Shown: positions 24,246-36,672, counted from the first letter of the stretch. The stretch is 64,000 nt of DNA from Doryteuthis pealeii (GCA_023376005.1 CM042181.1:26155042-26219041); one strand, 5' to 3'. Made by a program: numbers and translations. Notes: generated by a model not told the origin, from the sequence alone.

Positions 24246-25117
24246 TATCTGCCAAATTCTCACAAATAATATAAAAATTTAAAGTAATATCTTAATTGGC
24301 AAGAAAAGACTAGAAATTCTCGATGTAATCTTCAAGGCCAAGCAGCCCACCATTAATAAATGATGTTTGATTGGGCATTTCAAAATGTTTGTAATAAAGC
24401 AATAATATTATTTATTTGATCTAAACACTTGAACAATTAACAATTAAGATTATTATTGATCTTGAAAATACTTGATCAAAAGTGAAATAAACTTTAAGAC
24501 AGTTCATTCATACATATGAACCAATCATACAAAAAAGCTAAACCAACAGAATTTATTTGTTTTTAATGAAACCTTATATATATTCTAAGTAATTTATTTG
24601 GATTAAAGTTTTCTCCATAAACATTTTAAGTGTTTGTGTAGTACTTATCATAGTCACAGATTTATTGCCTATGATTTAATGACTATAAACTTGTAAAGCA
24701 AGTGGGCTTAGTCAGTAAAGTAGAATATAAATTATTAATTTAGTCAAATTGGAGCAATTGTAAAATTTGACCAGCATAAACCAATGTGAACTGATTGGTA
24801 TATGTTGTACCTTGGGAAAAACTTTATTGGCCAAATTTTCACCTAGCAAAAAATAAAAAAAATCTCCTTCCAGGTTGTGTAAAAATACATTTTTGAAAGA
24901 TATTGCCTGAGGGGGTGGAGAAAATTATATAAATAAAATGTTTAATATTTTTAAGAAGTTATTTAAAAAAGCATCCACTCACTGAGATATTTGTTTTGTT
25001 TTATGACAGTAAAGACCTCCAAATATGTTTCCAGAAATTTCTGATTGAATTATTCTGACTCTTATCTTTATAGAAAAATTTAAAAATTGTACAAGTAAAA
25101 TATATTTTATAATGTAA

Positions 25118-25212
25118 ACTCTGCATTGTTTGAAATTGGTTGATTTTAATCTTGCAAAAATGTTTTGAGGCTATTCAAAATGGCAGCAAATCAAACAGCG
25201 CTCCAGGCTTGA
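25118..25212 (+). repeat. Repeat E copy
   Basis: GTAAACTCTGCATTGTTTGA, TTTGAGGCTATTCAAAATGG and CAGCAAATCAAACAGCGCTCC (first 20 bases are the shared part). An 89-codon minus-strand frame over it is not convincing as a gene. Confidence 0.5.
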
Positions 25213-25654
25213 ACAGTGGTTTGTCATCAAATATTTGATGGCTGAGAAATGCAAACCATGTGAAATTTACTGAATAATGTGTGATGTGTAAAGAGAAGCA
25301 TATTTTAGTCAAAAGATTATTTACAAATGAGTTAAACATGGGTTTGCCACTATGAACCTGAATTGAAAACATTAACTCTTCATTAAAGAAAAAGTTCTGG
25401 GTGCAGCGGTCGTTAAAGGTTATGCTGACAGTGTTCTGGGACATAAAAAGGATTCATTATTGATTACCTTGAAAAAGATGCAACTGTAAAACAGTTCCTA
25501 TTCTTTAGTAAAAATTCACCTTATTTATTGAATGACTCCTCCCTCCCCCATATAAGTGTAAGATCTCTAGGTACCTATGAATATATCATCTGCTATATTA
25601 GAACCAAATTCTATAGTAATCATGTTATCTCTTAGACTTTTTCATATCATCTCC

Positions 25655-26170
25655 TAAGCCACCAAGCCCTGTCGGCTGAGGCTTTAGAATACACATGGTA
25701 CCTCTGCAGTCCATGACATGCAACACTCCACTTTGGAGCTTACTTAGGCTAAACGGGCGGTCAATTGGCTGGTCATGTCAAGCCCTAGCACCTATTTGAT
25801 TATCCCAACCCTATTGCCCTAATGGCAAACCCCTCAACCCTTTTTACCATATGTGTGCTAGAAGGCGGTGGCTGAGGGTCTTCATGTCCTAGGTATGACG
25901 TTAAACTCTAACTCATGGCAAGGTTACAGTTTTGGAGGTTTGGGGAATGTGGAGCACACCTTTATCACCATTGCTCCCATGTCCACTCTGACCTGGAGTG
26001 GTAGTACCTGTTAGAGTCGATGGGTTAAATAGAAAAATGTGTTTGTAAAAAACAAAAAAAACCCCCAAAAACTGAGTATCCATTAAGAATGAATTTATTT
26101 CAAAACTTTGTCAGCATTAAATGACCCATTGAGGTTGATATGTCATAAAACAAACCAAACCAAACCAAAC
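25655..26170 (+). repeat. Repeat B copy, near full length
   Basis: Starts CCACCAAGCCCTGTCGGCTG, with TAGAAGGCGGTGGCTGAGGG, GGAATGTGGAGCACACCTTT and GACCTGGAGTGGTAGTACC in order. It ends in the tail AAATGACCCATTGAGGTTG, GATATGTCATAAAACAAACC. Confidence 0.75.
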
Positions 26171-26217
26171 CCACCAAATGATAGTTTAAAAAAAAAGTTT
26201 TTTAAATGACATCAGAG

Positions 26218-26668
26218 TATATGTACAGAGGAAAAAGATGAACAAGTGTATTTTGAAACCTGACATGGTGATTTTAAATTGGGATATATTAAACAATATG
26301 ATTTATCTAACCCCTCCCCCCAACCAAAAAAACAAAAACATCTCCAGCAGAGGGAAATGTATGAATCCAATTCTCCCTCTAGCTATGGGTAAATAGTAGA
26401 ACAGACTGTCCTCTTTAACCATAGCTAGGTAACCAGTCAAGGAGAAGGAAAACTCTTAATTCAAACTTGTTAAACTCTGCTTAAGAAATTGACCTTGTGT
26501 CACAACCTGCTCGTGTGGAGGGGTTGGTAAATATGTGTGTGTGTGTACAGAGAAAAAAGATGAACAGGTGTAATTTGCAACCTGTGATTTTAAATTGGGA
26601 TATATTAAACCATATGGGTTATCTAATCACCCCCCCCCACCACACACACACAAAACAAACATCTCCAG
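26218..26668 (+). repeat. Direct duplication flanking a SINE1 tail
   Basis: The segment from GTACAGAGGAAAAAGATGAA through TTTTAAATTGGGATATATTA to CATCTCCAGCA occurs twice, at about 26223-26348 and 26548-26668, in the same orientation and with roughly 85-90% similarity by eye. The SINE tail lies between them, so the repeat unit is about 325 bp. Confidence 0.65.
26349..26545 (+). mobile_element. SINE1 3' part within a direct duplication
   Basis: Only the 3' two thirds are present (GGAAATGTATGAATCCAATT to GGAGGGGTTGGTAAATATGTG). It lies between two copies of an unrelated 120-bp segment, 26218-26348 and 26545-26668. Confidence 0.65.
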
Positions 26669-26989
26669 CATAGATTGTGAATGTAAGTAGTGGAGCAAAG
26701 CTTTCCTATTATCACTCAGAATATTTGATAATTTTTGTGCATATGCAGAATTTCTTGCAAAATGTCATAAGTTCTATTATGATTTAAAAACAAAAAATAA
26801 TGTAGTTATAATTAGCATTATTTCTAAGATACTACCATATATAGTAATAAGAGCTCTTCCATCATGCACAGCGTATAAATGCCCAACACTTCAGATATTA
26901 ACTGAGAGACTGCATACTGAGGTCATTTATTTATAGTGGTGAAGGTTTGTATAAGACCAGCCATATTTTTTGGATAACACTTCTCGGGT

Positions 26990-27224
26990 TTTGAATTCAG
27001 AGTATTTCCTAATTTTAGACAAGTTGCCTTATGTGAAGACTAAAGAGCTCAGTCTGAATTACTTCTTACCCATAAACTAGTAGAGTTGGGAGGAGAGGAG
27101 GGGGTTCATGACTTTCCCAAGGGCATTAGTGCATAGTGAAAGGCAAACTGTCTTAGCCAGTATTTGAACTTGGCTCAAGTCCATTTCTTTATGAAGATAA
27201 CCATTATGCCACACACTCTTCCCA
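26990..27224 (-). mobile_element. SINE1 copy
   Basis: Reverse-oriented: TTTTGAATTCAGAGTATTTC, AGAGCTCAGTCTGAATT, GACTTTCCCAAGGGCATTAG, and head sequence AGATAACCATTATGCCACAC at the right end. Confidence 0.65.
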
Positions 27225-27754
27225 CTATAATCTATGTATAAGAGGTGAATTTATTTTCTCTTTTGTTGTCATATCAAATGTGAAAGAAGATTGCAATGAT
27301 GTTATTAACAAAAGTTACCTGTAATTTGAGAGTTGGCTATTGTGTGAGCTGGAAAGAAACTCATCATTTTCATTTAATTTATTTTTTTCATTATTTTTAA
27401 ACTAGGTTCTTATTGTTACGTGTGAAGAATTATATTAAATATGTTGCATTTTAAAATTTAAACTAGATGACTGATAAACCTGTTGGTTTTCCGTTGTAAC
27501 TGCAGTCTATGAATGAAGGATTCTACATAGTATTTCATAGTTATCTGTCCTAATGAGAATTTGCTTGATTTAAAAAATTATCATTCAATTGTAAATTGGA
27601 CAAGAAAGTCCTTTATTCCTAAAATTGAGTCTTCTGAGGTGTATTGTTCTGATAAAATATCTTACTCCAGCAGTGGCTACATATATTTTGAACTTATCTT
27701 CTATCAATAAAATTCTCATGTGTGTACTAAATGGAGGGAAAAAAATTCTAGTTT

Positions 27755-28075
27755 TAATCATCATTATCATCAAGGTGTACTGACAACATGGGTTCCTTTG
27801 ACTCTCTCTCACCATCTGTTACTTTTGGTAAGTTCTGTAGATGGTATCCAGTGTCAGCACACAACTGATGATAGTAAGTTTATGCTGGTTAGCCAGCACC
27901 AGTGTGTCTGTTGGTTAATACTGGTGTGTCCATATGTAGGAGTCAGTGACCAACATGTCTTGCTCATCTTACTTAGTTTGTGAGATGGGATGTAAGTGGC
28001 TGTACAGTTGCTGTTTTGTAGGGTTCTGCTTTCAGGACTTGTTCAAACAGTCTGCAGCATCTTTGTGTTTACTTA
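27755..28075 (+). repeat. Repeat A copy
   Basis: A forward copy that starts at ATCATCAAGGTG and runs through GATGGTATCCAGTGTCAGCACA, a duplicated GTGTGTCTGTTGG / GTGTGTCCATATG block and TTTGTGAGATGGGATGTAAG, ending near CAGCATCTTTGTGT. It carries a short internal tandem duplication (about 27895-27935) not seen in the other copies. Confidence 0.7.
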
Positions 28076-28194
28076 AAATAGATTTATAAAAAATAATATT
28101 ATATCCTACATCCCATTGACGTTTCATTTCCCCCTCTTTTAGAATGAACCCCAAATGACCTCCCTGGCTATTGGTTAAATAGTACCATTACTGC

Positions 28195-28265
28195 TCTTCT
28201 ACAAGGATGACTTTAAATAACCCATGAAGGTTGATATGCCATTAAACAAATAAAACAAACCAAAT
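28195..28265 (+). repeat. Repeat B 3' tail, solo
   Basis: AATAACCCATGAAGGTTGAT and ATGCCATTAAACAAATAAAA with an A-rich end. No upstream part is attached; the preceding sequence ends in GGTTAAATAGTACC. Confidence 0.6.
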
Positions 28266-28608
28266 TGTAGAATGTCATCTTTTCCTAAGCTTATTACTTA
28301 GTTTGGCACAAGGCCATGAATATAAAGCACTCTGAAGTAAAAGTTGTGCTTTGCTTGCAGATATATTTCACCACTAAATTAGTTTTGTAGTTCCAGTTTT
28401 ATTATAGATTAAGAGTTTTATTTTTAAATTCGATTTTTTATATTGCATTCTTAAATAAGAACTGCTAATTAGAATCAACCAGTTAGAAGCCGTATTTTTA
28501 AAATAAGTTATCAATAACATGAATCAAACATATCCCCCCCCCCCATCTTGTATCATTTGAAAAATAAATATATTCATATCACCTGACAATATTTGAATAT
28601 CCTGATGA

Positions 28609-28610
<2 letters not shown>

Positions 28611-28649
<39 letters not shown>
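28611..28649. repeat. (AT)n microsatellite
   Basis: About 19 uninterrupted AT units. Confidence 0.9.
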
Positions 28650-28654
<5 letters not shown>

Positions 28655-29084
28655 ACATTGATTAAATTTTCAACTATTATTAAATCATCTTCATAACTCT
28701 TATTTTTCATATTTATTATTTTTTCTACATACTGTCAGATTTACTTGTTTTAATCTTGCTGAAATTAAAAAAAACACAACAAAAAAGTAGCTGAAGACTT
28801 TAGAACAAAACTGTGTGTACATATACTCACTTCACATTATCTATAAATTCTTGGGAAATGTCACTTTAAATGAAAGGATTTCAAGAGAAACAGATTTTAC
28901 CATTTAATGATAGGAACAAATATTAAATTTATATGATTATCTATGTTATACAATTATCAAGGATTCTTGTAATCTCCAAACCTAACATGGCTGACTTGCC
29001 ACAAAATTTTCATTTTCAGCATAATAACTGTTTCATTACTTTATCAAATACAGTAATTTTTAGTGTATAAGATACACTATTTTT

Positions 29085-29250
29085 CGTTACTGGTCCCCAC
29101 CAACTCAATATTATCTGTGTGGTAAAGTGGGGAGCTGACAGTAGGTGTGGTGCTCCACCCCAGCAAAATAATCTCATTGGTCTTGCTCTAACAAAAAGGG
29201 AATAGACTCCCTTGCTGTGTGGCTGATACTGACAATAAGCCATTCTGTCA
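29085..29250 (+). repeat. Repeat D copy
   Basis: TGGTAAAGTGGGGAGCTGAC, GGTGTGGTGCTCCACCCC, AAAAAGGGAATAGACTCCCT and GGCTGATACTGACAATAAGC. Not classified further. Confidence 0.55.
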
Positions 29251-29434
29251 ACTTAACTTTACTTTATTATACATGAGAACTATATAATTAATATTTTTCT
29301 GGATATATATTCAGGAAAAGATAATTGAAAATAAGTTATCTACATGGGTGAGCTAAAAAGTTAATTGGCTTTTAACTTTTTTGACTAATGGGATCCAAGC
29401 ACTACAACACTGATGAATGAAGTGTAGCAAATTT

Positions 29435-29535
29435 GCGGCACAAGGTCAGAAGTATGGGGTGCCCAGTGAGAATCAAACTCACTAACATTGGTCTGCTAGT
29501 CTAGTTTGCTAACCATTACACCATATGAGGTGCTC
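29435..29535 (-). mobile_element. SINE2 copy, head only
   Basis: The reverse strand starts with a tRNA-like head (GGTGTAATGGTTAGCAAAC, then GTGAGTTTGATTCTCAC as B-box) and ends at the block complementary to GGCACAAGGTCAGAAGTATG. Confidence 0.65.
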
Positions 29536-30709
29536 TGTTCTTCACTGTATGTTCTTATTCCATGGAAGATAAATCAAGGGCTAAATATTTGCTAAATAAA
29601 GATTGTAAGGAGATCTTTATATCACTATTCAGTTCAAACAGTAATGCTCTCTTCATGATTCTGACATCATTTATTGTAGTGTCTTATAATAGTAATAATA
29701 AATAGAAATAAAATGCAAGAAAAGTTCCCTAAAAAGTGTTCAGTGCTACTACAGCAAAGCAGAGTTAAAACTTGAATTATCGAAATTAAAGTGTATATTG
29801 TACACTTTTTATAAATAGTACCGTATTTTATTTTTTACTCCTCAATGTTATGAAACAAAAAGTAAGGAACTTGTAAAAAACAAACAAATATTCGGATGAT
29901 GTGTTTATTATATATAGTTCTGGCTACATTTGATAATTTTGGATTATATATATATTGGATATATTAACCATCATCTGGGAAAATTAAGGAGTGGTGTCAT
30001 GAGAGCTTCAAAATTTTACTTTCAAATGAAATAAAAATGTGAAAAATGTATTTATCATTAACAGCATGTCCTTTTTCAAAAAATATATGTATAATTTTTT
30101 ATTTTCAAAGTTGTTGGTAATTGGTGTAGCCATTAACTTTAGATTTGTTCAAAGCCCAAGAGAGGCATTAGGTCAAAGTTTCAATTTATTAACATTTCTT
30201 AAAGATTTTATTTTTGACCAATGAAAATAATTAAAATCATTCATTGATTTGTTTGTATTGATTTTGCAAATAAATTTACTGATATGGTTATTGTTTTTAC
30301 ATTATATTCATAATAAATTAAATTTTTGAATTCTTAATACTCACTTGTGACAGTAAACTATTATTGTCTTATTATAATTCACCAAATATCTGTCCATCTA
30401 CACCGGTTTTTGGCTAGAGTTCAACCAAACTTTCAGCCAAGATTATTTGATATTTTGTTCACAGAATGAAACCACTATTTATGCCAGTTAAATGTTAAAT
30501 CAGCAAGGTATTCCTATCAATCACAACGGAAATAGCTAAGACGCTTGATATTCTAAGAAGATGGATGTTATTTTCAAAACTCTAAAAAAGCTTTGATTTC
30601 TTTAACAAATATAAAAGGAAAGTGATGATTTTATTTCTTCATCTATCATATTCATTATTTATTTTTCTATTAGATAGTATAAAATATTTACCTTAAAGAT
30701 AAAAGTATC
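29536..30709. other. Non-coding, AT-rich
   Basis: No feature recognised. Confidence 0.6.
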
Positions 30710-30900
30710 ATCATGCCGTACCAACAGCAGAAATAACCTGGTCTCTCTCACGATCCATCCCTATCGGTCATCACTCTTAGCAAATAATTTAAGTGGCCTC
30801 CAGTAAGCTTTTGCTGGTCAGCCAACACTGGTGTGTCCATGTGTAGGAGTCCATAGGAGAATATTGCTTATGAGTTTGTAGAATATCCCTTAACTTACAT
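30710..30900 (+). repeat. Repeat A copy, 3'-truncated
   Basis: Only the first 190 bp of the family are present: ATCATGCCGTACCAACAGCAG, then CAACACTGGTGTGTCCATGT and GGAGAATATTGCTTATGAG. Confidence 0.65.
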
Positions 30901-30939
30901 AAGCTTACATTTTTTTGTCAAATTTAACTCCATTTAGGT

Positions 30940-31475
30940 CCTGTCAGCTGGGGCTTTAGAATACACTGACTGTACCTCTGCAGAGGGGTAACCCCCTCAA
31001 TGGGGCCACCTGTTAGCTGTGTGTGATGACCCGTGATGCTTAATGATGAAACCCTGGAGGCTAAGCAGTCCATGACATGCAACACTCCACTTTAGCCCTT
31101 ACTTAGGCTAATCACGTCAAGCCCTAGCATCAACCCTTTTTACCATATATGTACTAGAAGGCGGTGGCTGAGGGTCTTAGTTTCTTGAATATAACTTTAA
31201 ACTCCATCAAATGGTGAAGTTCTAATTCTGGAACTATGGGGAATGTGGAGTACACCTTTATCACCATTACTCCCAGGTCCACCCTATCCTGGAGTGGTAG
31301 TACCTGTTCGAGTACCATCTATGGATGAAATAGAACAAAATGAGTTATAAAAAATGTGTTTAAGAAAAAAATTGAGTTTCTGTCAAGAATGAATAAAACA
31401 AAATGTCTTCAGCATAAAATGACCCAATGGGTTGACATGCCGTAAAATCCAAATAACCAACTAACTACATTTGCC
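30940..31475 (+). repeat. Repeat B copy, near full length
   Basis: Starts TCCTGTCAGCTGGGGCTTTA, then TCTGCAGAGGGGTAACCCCC, TAGAAGGCGGTGGCTGAGGG, TCCTGGAGTGGTAGTACCTG and the tail GACATGCCGTAAAATCCAAA. It has about the same limits as the copy at 25655. Confidence 0.75.
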
Positions 31476-31604
31476 TAATTCATTTCTTTTTATTATATAT
31501 TTTCAACTTTTATACATTACATATCTACCTTCATTATTTTCTCTTTAAAACAATCTAAAAACTAAAATATTTTCCTCCAAACTTTCCACATGTAAAAAAT
31601 GTGA

Positions 31605-31800
31605 TAATCGTCAGGGTGTGGTGTCAGCATGGGCTCCCATGACTTTCTTGCCAACCATCCCTGACAGGTCTTCTGCACAGCATCCAGAATTTACACAGAA
31701 CTGATTGATGTAGGTTTTTGCTGGTTGGCTTACACTGGTGTGTCCATATGTATGTGTCCACAGGAAAATGTCACTTGTGAGTTTGTCCTTGCTTCTCTAG
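31605..31800 (+). repeat. Repeat A copy, 3'-truncated
   Basis: A forward fragment with GTCTTCTGCACAGCATCCAG, TTACACTGGTGTGTCCATAT and TTTGTCCTTGCTTCTCTAG, ending abruptly near 31800, close to the end point of the copy at 30710. Confidence 0.65.
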
Positions 31801-32861
31801 TGTACTTAATTTTTGATAAACTTAAAACAGTCCAAATACTGAAAATTTGTTTTTCTTTACTTTTTTGTTTATAATTTGGGCCATTATTTTTTTAGTAAAA
31901 CCAAGAAAAATCTTAATGACATTTATAAAATTTTAGTTTCAAAATAAAGTGTTGAAAAATCTCCAAATTTTGTGTTCATAAGCTAAACACATTTTTGTTT
32001 CCAGGTCTGGATTTTTCATCTGAAGTAATAATGAATGTTATGTAATTATTTTACATTTCCAGATTGAAGTCTTTTCTATAAACTTAATGAGTTTATATCA
32101 CAAATGAGTAATGTTTAATGTGAATAATATTTTTCTAAGACAACTAATCCATTTATTTTTTTCTTGATAAGTTTGTTGTCTTTTGTCAATTAAAATTTTA
32201 TATTGAACATATTATTATAAAAGATGAAAAAAATATTTATGAATTATATATTTATATGAATGTTTTATGAATTTGATATTCTTCTGTGAATAATGTCTGA
32301 GGAATTTTGTAGAGAGATATTTTTTATGTTAGTGCAACTGTGAGATTATTGTTCACATTTGTTTTGGTCTTTATTATTAATCCAAAGTCATACGATTCAG
32401 TTTAGGAATATCAATGACCATCTTAATTAAAACTGAAATTAATGTGTTGTTTACTGCAGCTGGACTTTGATAACTGATGATGATGAACATTTATATATAA
32501 AAATATAGGTTATATTTTTATTCTGCAAATTGTGATATGTAGAGTAAAAGAGAGTCAAAGAGGTTAGGGTTGATTAAACCTTCAGTTCGACTCTCCTAGA
32601 TCAAAATTCAGGCTGGCCATGAAAGCATTCCAGACCCCCACACAATTTCAGGTGGTCATGCCTCTTCTAGCATGACACTTATGCAAATTTTCACAGTTGT
32701 GCCGCCTCCCCCAGCATGATGCCCACACAAATGTGCAACACTTATGTAAGCATACCTTTCTTTCTGGTCAGGCCACTTGTGTTGTTTACTTATGTTGTCT
32801 ATTTAGCTCTGGATCTTTTATTTACTTATGTTAACCCCAAACTGATTTCCACCCACACACT
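31801..32861. other. Non-coding
   Basis: Mostly featureless; 32590-32800 is less AT-rich (CAGACCCCCACACAATTTCA, GCATGACACTTATG) and probably another old repeat that I cannot assign. Confidence 0.5.
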
Positions 32862-33005
32862 TTTATTACCCAACTCATTTGCCTTGGGTAGGATGTGACA
32901 CAAGGTTGTGAGTATGGGGCATCCAGCAAGTATCAGATTTGCCATTTAGTAGTAATGGATCTGTGAGACTACTTTGCTAACTATTACACCATGATGGGAA
33001 GCCCA
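32862..33005 (-). mobile_element. SINE2 copy
   Basis: Reverse-oriented: CAACTCATTTGCCTTGGGTA, GATGTGACACAAGGTTGTGA, GTATGGGGCATCCAGCAAG and AACTATTACACCATGATGGG. It is the most complete SINE2 copy in the window. Confidence 0.65.
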
Positions 33006-33315
33006 AGTTATGTGGGTCAAATTGGAACTTGAAAGTTGAATAGAGGATGAATCTAATAAGAACTGTCAACATAAGGTTGAATCATTTAACAGACATCTTT
33101 TATGATCCTTCGCTTTTAAAGCAATACACTTAAAAAAAAATAAAAAAAATTTATGAGTGATATAAATGCTATGATGTTTGAAACTTAGTCATATCATTTT
33201 GAACCCAAATCACCGATGCTACAATCTATTTTATGGTAATAGTCTTTCTAATGAAGACATGGCAGTTGTATGAAAAGGTTTGTTCAATATACATAAATCA
33301 GGATGTTTATACATA

Positions 33316-33810
33316 CAGGGTGTTTAAAAAAAAAAAAAAAAAAGGGATGTCCAGAGTGTTGTAAAAAAAAATACTAATATCATTTTGCAATAATTTGACA
33401 AATTCTCATTCAGATAATCTCAAATTTTAAAAGCTTATGTAGAAACAACTTAAAATTCTGTGTTTTTATGTTTTTTCTTTTCAGATATAGAAATGCCATT
33501 AACTGAAAAAGGAAAGGTATCTAAAGATCTAACATAGAATTTGAAATTGTTTCTACACATGCTGCTAAAATTTGAGATCATTTAAGATATACCAGGGTAT
33601 TTCAGAAAAATTGATATTTCATTATCTAATAACTTGACCAATTCTCATTAAAATCTCAAATGAGTGGTATTTTTATATCTGAAAAGAAAAAGAACATTAA
33701 ACATGGAATTTTGTGTTTCTTCACACACTGTTAAAATTTGAGATCATTTTAATGAGAATTGGTCAAGTTATTCGATAAGGAACTGATATAAATTTTTCTA
33801 AAATACCCTG
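33316..33810. mobile_element. MITE G with CAGGGTGTTT ends and TA target
   Basis: Ends CAGGGTGTTT and AAATACCCTG, with TA on both sides (33314-33315 and 33811-33812). Inside, AAATTTGAGATCATTTTAATG- and ATTGGTCAAGTTATT-like blocks occur several times in both orientations, showing internal duplication. A 14-codon stretch from ATG at 33493 (MPLTEKGKVSKDLT) may be a leftover of a transposase start; that is speculative. Confidence 0.65.
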
Positions 33811-33812
33811 TA

Positions 33813-34805
33813 CATCTCAAATGATATATAAAAATTTTGAAACCTTTTCTAAAAGAAATGACAAACTATAAGATACATTTTACCTTACAAGCCAAAGTTT
33901 GAAATAATTAAAGTAGATCTAAATGTAAAGACCTACCAAAAAGGAAACTGTTTACAGAAAACCTTTTAATGAATTTAAGAATCTACTGACCTCTCAGTAT
34001 AGTTCTTTTCCTCCTTCTCTTCATCAAAGAACAATGATAAGAATAAGATAATGGTAAGAAGTTATTTGAAATATATTAGGAATTTCTGTCTTGAATTCTT
34101 GAAATGAAAAAAAAAAAAAAATTATATACACTGATTTATCTATACTAGTATCCTCATCTTGACTTTTATAATCACAATAATTTTGGTTGTTGTACTTCAC
34201 AGATTATCTCAGGTGTCTGCATAGTCGCCTAGTCCTAAAGTTAAGTGATTTAAAAATAAGAAAAAATAAGGTACAAGGATAGGTACTAAAAATGTATATT
34301 TTTTATTAAAAATGTATATTTTAAAAATTAAAATGAATTGTTGGTGTAGTTTCACACATTTTATTAAAATGAATTGTTGGTGTAGTTTCACACATTTTCT
34401 TTCTTTGACCCATATGACCTTGTCAAAAGTGCCTAAATTTGATGTGTTAGTAATATTATCATAAGATATTTTCATTCTATATTTTGTTTTGTATTTAAAA
34501 TCAAAAACATAAGGAAGATACAATTTTAAAGGGAATATAATAATTTCAGGCATTTTTTTTGTTTTTATTTTGTTTTTGAATTTTTAATTTGCACACAAGT
34601 TGCCTAAATTTGACCTTTGTCATTAGGTCTGAAAATTTGATGGTAGCTGGGATTGTGACCAGGCCAGATTAAAGCCATTCAATACCATAAACACAACCCA
34701 ACAATAATGCCCCCTTGTTCCTACCCAGATAACAACTAGATATAAAGCTATTACTTTTAATTTAGTAACACATAAGGGTCATATAGTTAAAATATCTACT
34801 CCTTT
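33813..34805. other. Non-coding
   Basis: Only the tandem duplication at 34327-34399 stands out; the 114-codon minus frame across it is not recognisable. Confidence 0.55.
34327..34399 (+). repeat. Tandem duplication, about 36-bp unit
   Basis: ATTAAAATGAATTGTTGGTG and TAGTTTCACACATTTT occur twice head to tail with no difference seen. Confidence 0.75.
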
Positions 34806-35150
34806 ATGTTGCAAATATCAAGTCTTGTTGACAGTACGTATTCCAAGGACTCTCTTGTCACCCGTCTCTATCTGTCATTGCCCGGCAGGTCTTCTGCATG
34901 GCATCTGGAATCAACACAGAGCTGGTTGATGTTAGTTTTTGCTGGTCATCCTACACTGGTGTGTCTATGTGTAGGAGTCCAAATGAAAATGTCACAAGTT
35001 TGTACTTACTTCTCTAGCAGTGTGCAGCATGTCTTAATCATCAATGGTTTGTGTGATAGGAGGTATATGGCCATACAGCTGCTTTGTTGTGGGGTGCTAT
35101 TTCCAAGATTTGTTTAAGAGAGCATGTAGCATCCTTGTGTAGTTCCTATA
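34806..35150 (+). repeat. Repeat A copy
   Basis: A forward copy: TGCATGGCATCTGGAATCAA, CCTACACTGGTGTGTCTATG, ATCAATGGTTTGTGTGATAG and AGCATGTAGCATCCTTGTGT are present in family order. An accidental frame of 103 codons overlaps it. Confidence 0.7.
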
Positions 35151-35721
35151 AAGAAGTTTAATTAATGATCAATTTAGTAACTTGTTACTTAGCACAATCC
35201 ACATCATAATATACACTTAAATAGATACATTTCATTTATACTTAGTACAGATTGTACTATCCTGTATAATATCTTCATAAGAAAAACACAAAAAAGAAAG
35301 AGAAAGAAGATGAGACTTTATGGCAACAGTTATTGTTAGTGAGAAGTCAGTTTTTATGATTCCCCAGATGCCATCTGCTACCAATGCCATTCACAAGAGA
35401 TTTGAATACAGAGTTCAAAACATTGGAAGGTTTGCTTGAATGAAATATTGAATCCACAAAGTTATTCCTTGGTTATTTGATGAAGTAAGAAACATACCCA
35501 AAACAAAAATGATTTGATTTTTATTCTGCAATGGAACAAATAAACAGAAATGTTAAAAAGGCTCCACTCTTGAAAAATCTTCTCCCTTTAGCTACATCAC
35601 TGTATATCTGTTATATTTGGTAATTATCCAAGAATTAAAAACCATTTCTTCATTCAATATTGATTCTCCACTTTCTGTGGGGGGATAACTTATATCAGTT
35701 AATTCTTAGTTAATTTGTTAC

Positions 35722-35985
35722 CCAACCTATCAGCCATAGGCAGGATGTGATACAAGGTCAATTTTTAAGCAAAATTGAACTGATTTGAATTAAGAGTTTT
35801 CCTTCTCCTAGACTGGTTGTTATACTAAGACTGAAGAGCCATGTTTGTCCCTACTATTTACCTATATCTGGTGGGAGAACAAATAGATTCATACTTTTCC
35901 CAAGAGCATTAATGCAAATTCCAAGATTTGAACTTGGGTTATTGCACCCATTTTAAATGGCAATAACCATTTCAGGCCACCCGGG
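35722..35985 (-). mobile_element. SINE1 copy
   Basis: Reverse-oriented from CAACCTATCAGCCATAGG to the head (GATTTGAACTTGGGTTATTG, GGCAATAACCATTTCAGGCC). The A-box side has lost the exact TTACACC sequence. Confidence 0.6.
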
Positions 35986-36009
35986 TATGTGTACTTTGTA
36001 ACATCACAA

Positions 36010-36235
36010 ATAGACAGGTGCTTGGGCTCTAGTAAAAGTAGACAGAGTGGCCTGTATCAGTCTGACAGTGAAGGAGTCTCTTTTTCCCTAGCGCTAGACC
36101 AGGGAGATTGTTTTTGTGTCCAAGGTGGAGTGCCAAACCTATTATTAGCTTCCCACTTTACCCACACAGGTCTAAGCTTTACTACTCATGTGATGAGATG
36201 GTGAGGGCCAGTATTGAACCTGGAACCTTGTACTT
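36010..36235 (-). repeat. Repeat D copy
   Basis: Inverted relative to the copy at 29085: GGCCTGTATCAGTCTGACAG, GAAGGAGTCTCTTTTTCCC, GGTGGAGTGCCAAACC and TTCCCACTTTACCCACAC. The small frames of 71 and 73 codons here are repeat sequence. Confidence 0.5.
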
Positions 36236-36394
36236 CCAAAATTGTAGTTATTTTCTTGATTTTACCCAATGTTTTTGTCCTGTATCAGGTTACTTGGTGT
36301 CGTTATACCTATATCATAAAAAGTCATAATCTGGTTTAGTACAAAGGACAAATTAAGTAGACAGAATTAACTGATATATGATATCCTCACTTGT

Positions 36395-36672
36395 GGTGTA
36401 ATGGTTATTTGTTGTAGGAAATGGACATGGTGACCCAAATTCAAATTAAGGATGAGGCTGTTTGCATTTCATATAGCATTGTGATACCCTTGGAAAAGGC
36501 ATGAATCCAACTATTCTCTCCAGCTATAGGTAAATTATTAGGACAGATTGGGCTCTTTAACATTGGTATGGCAACTAGTCTAGTTGAATGAAATACCTGA
36601 ATTCAAACCTTTTAAACTCCGCTTAAGAAATTGACTTTGTGTTGTATCCTACTCGTGTGGAAGGTTTGGAGA
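36395..36672 (+). mobile_element. SINE1 copy, full length
   Basis: Head TGTGGTGTAATGGTTATTTG, body ATGAATCCAACTATTCTC, and a complete tail ending in TACTCGTGTGGAAGGTTTGG. The last 76 bp are repeated in inverted orientation, without a difference, at 36913-36988. Confidence 0.8.

Noticed and set aside
34209..34553. 114-codon frame on the minus strand
   Set aside because: It contains a translated 36-bp tandem duplication and matches no family I recognise.
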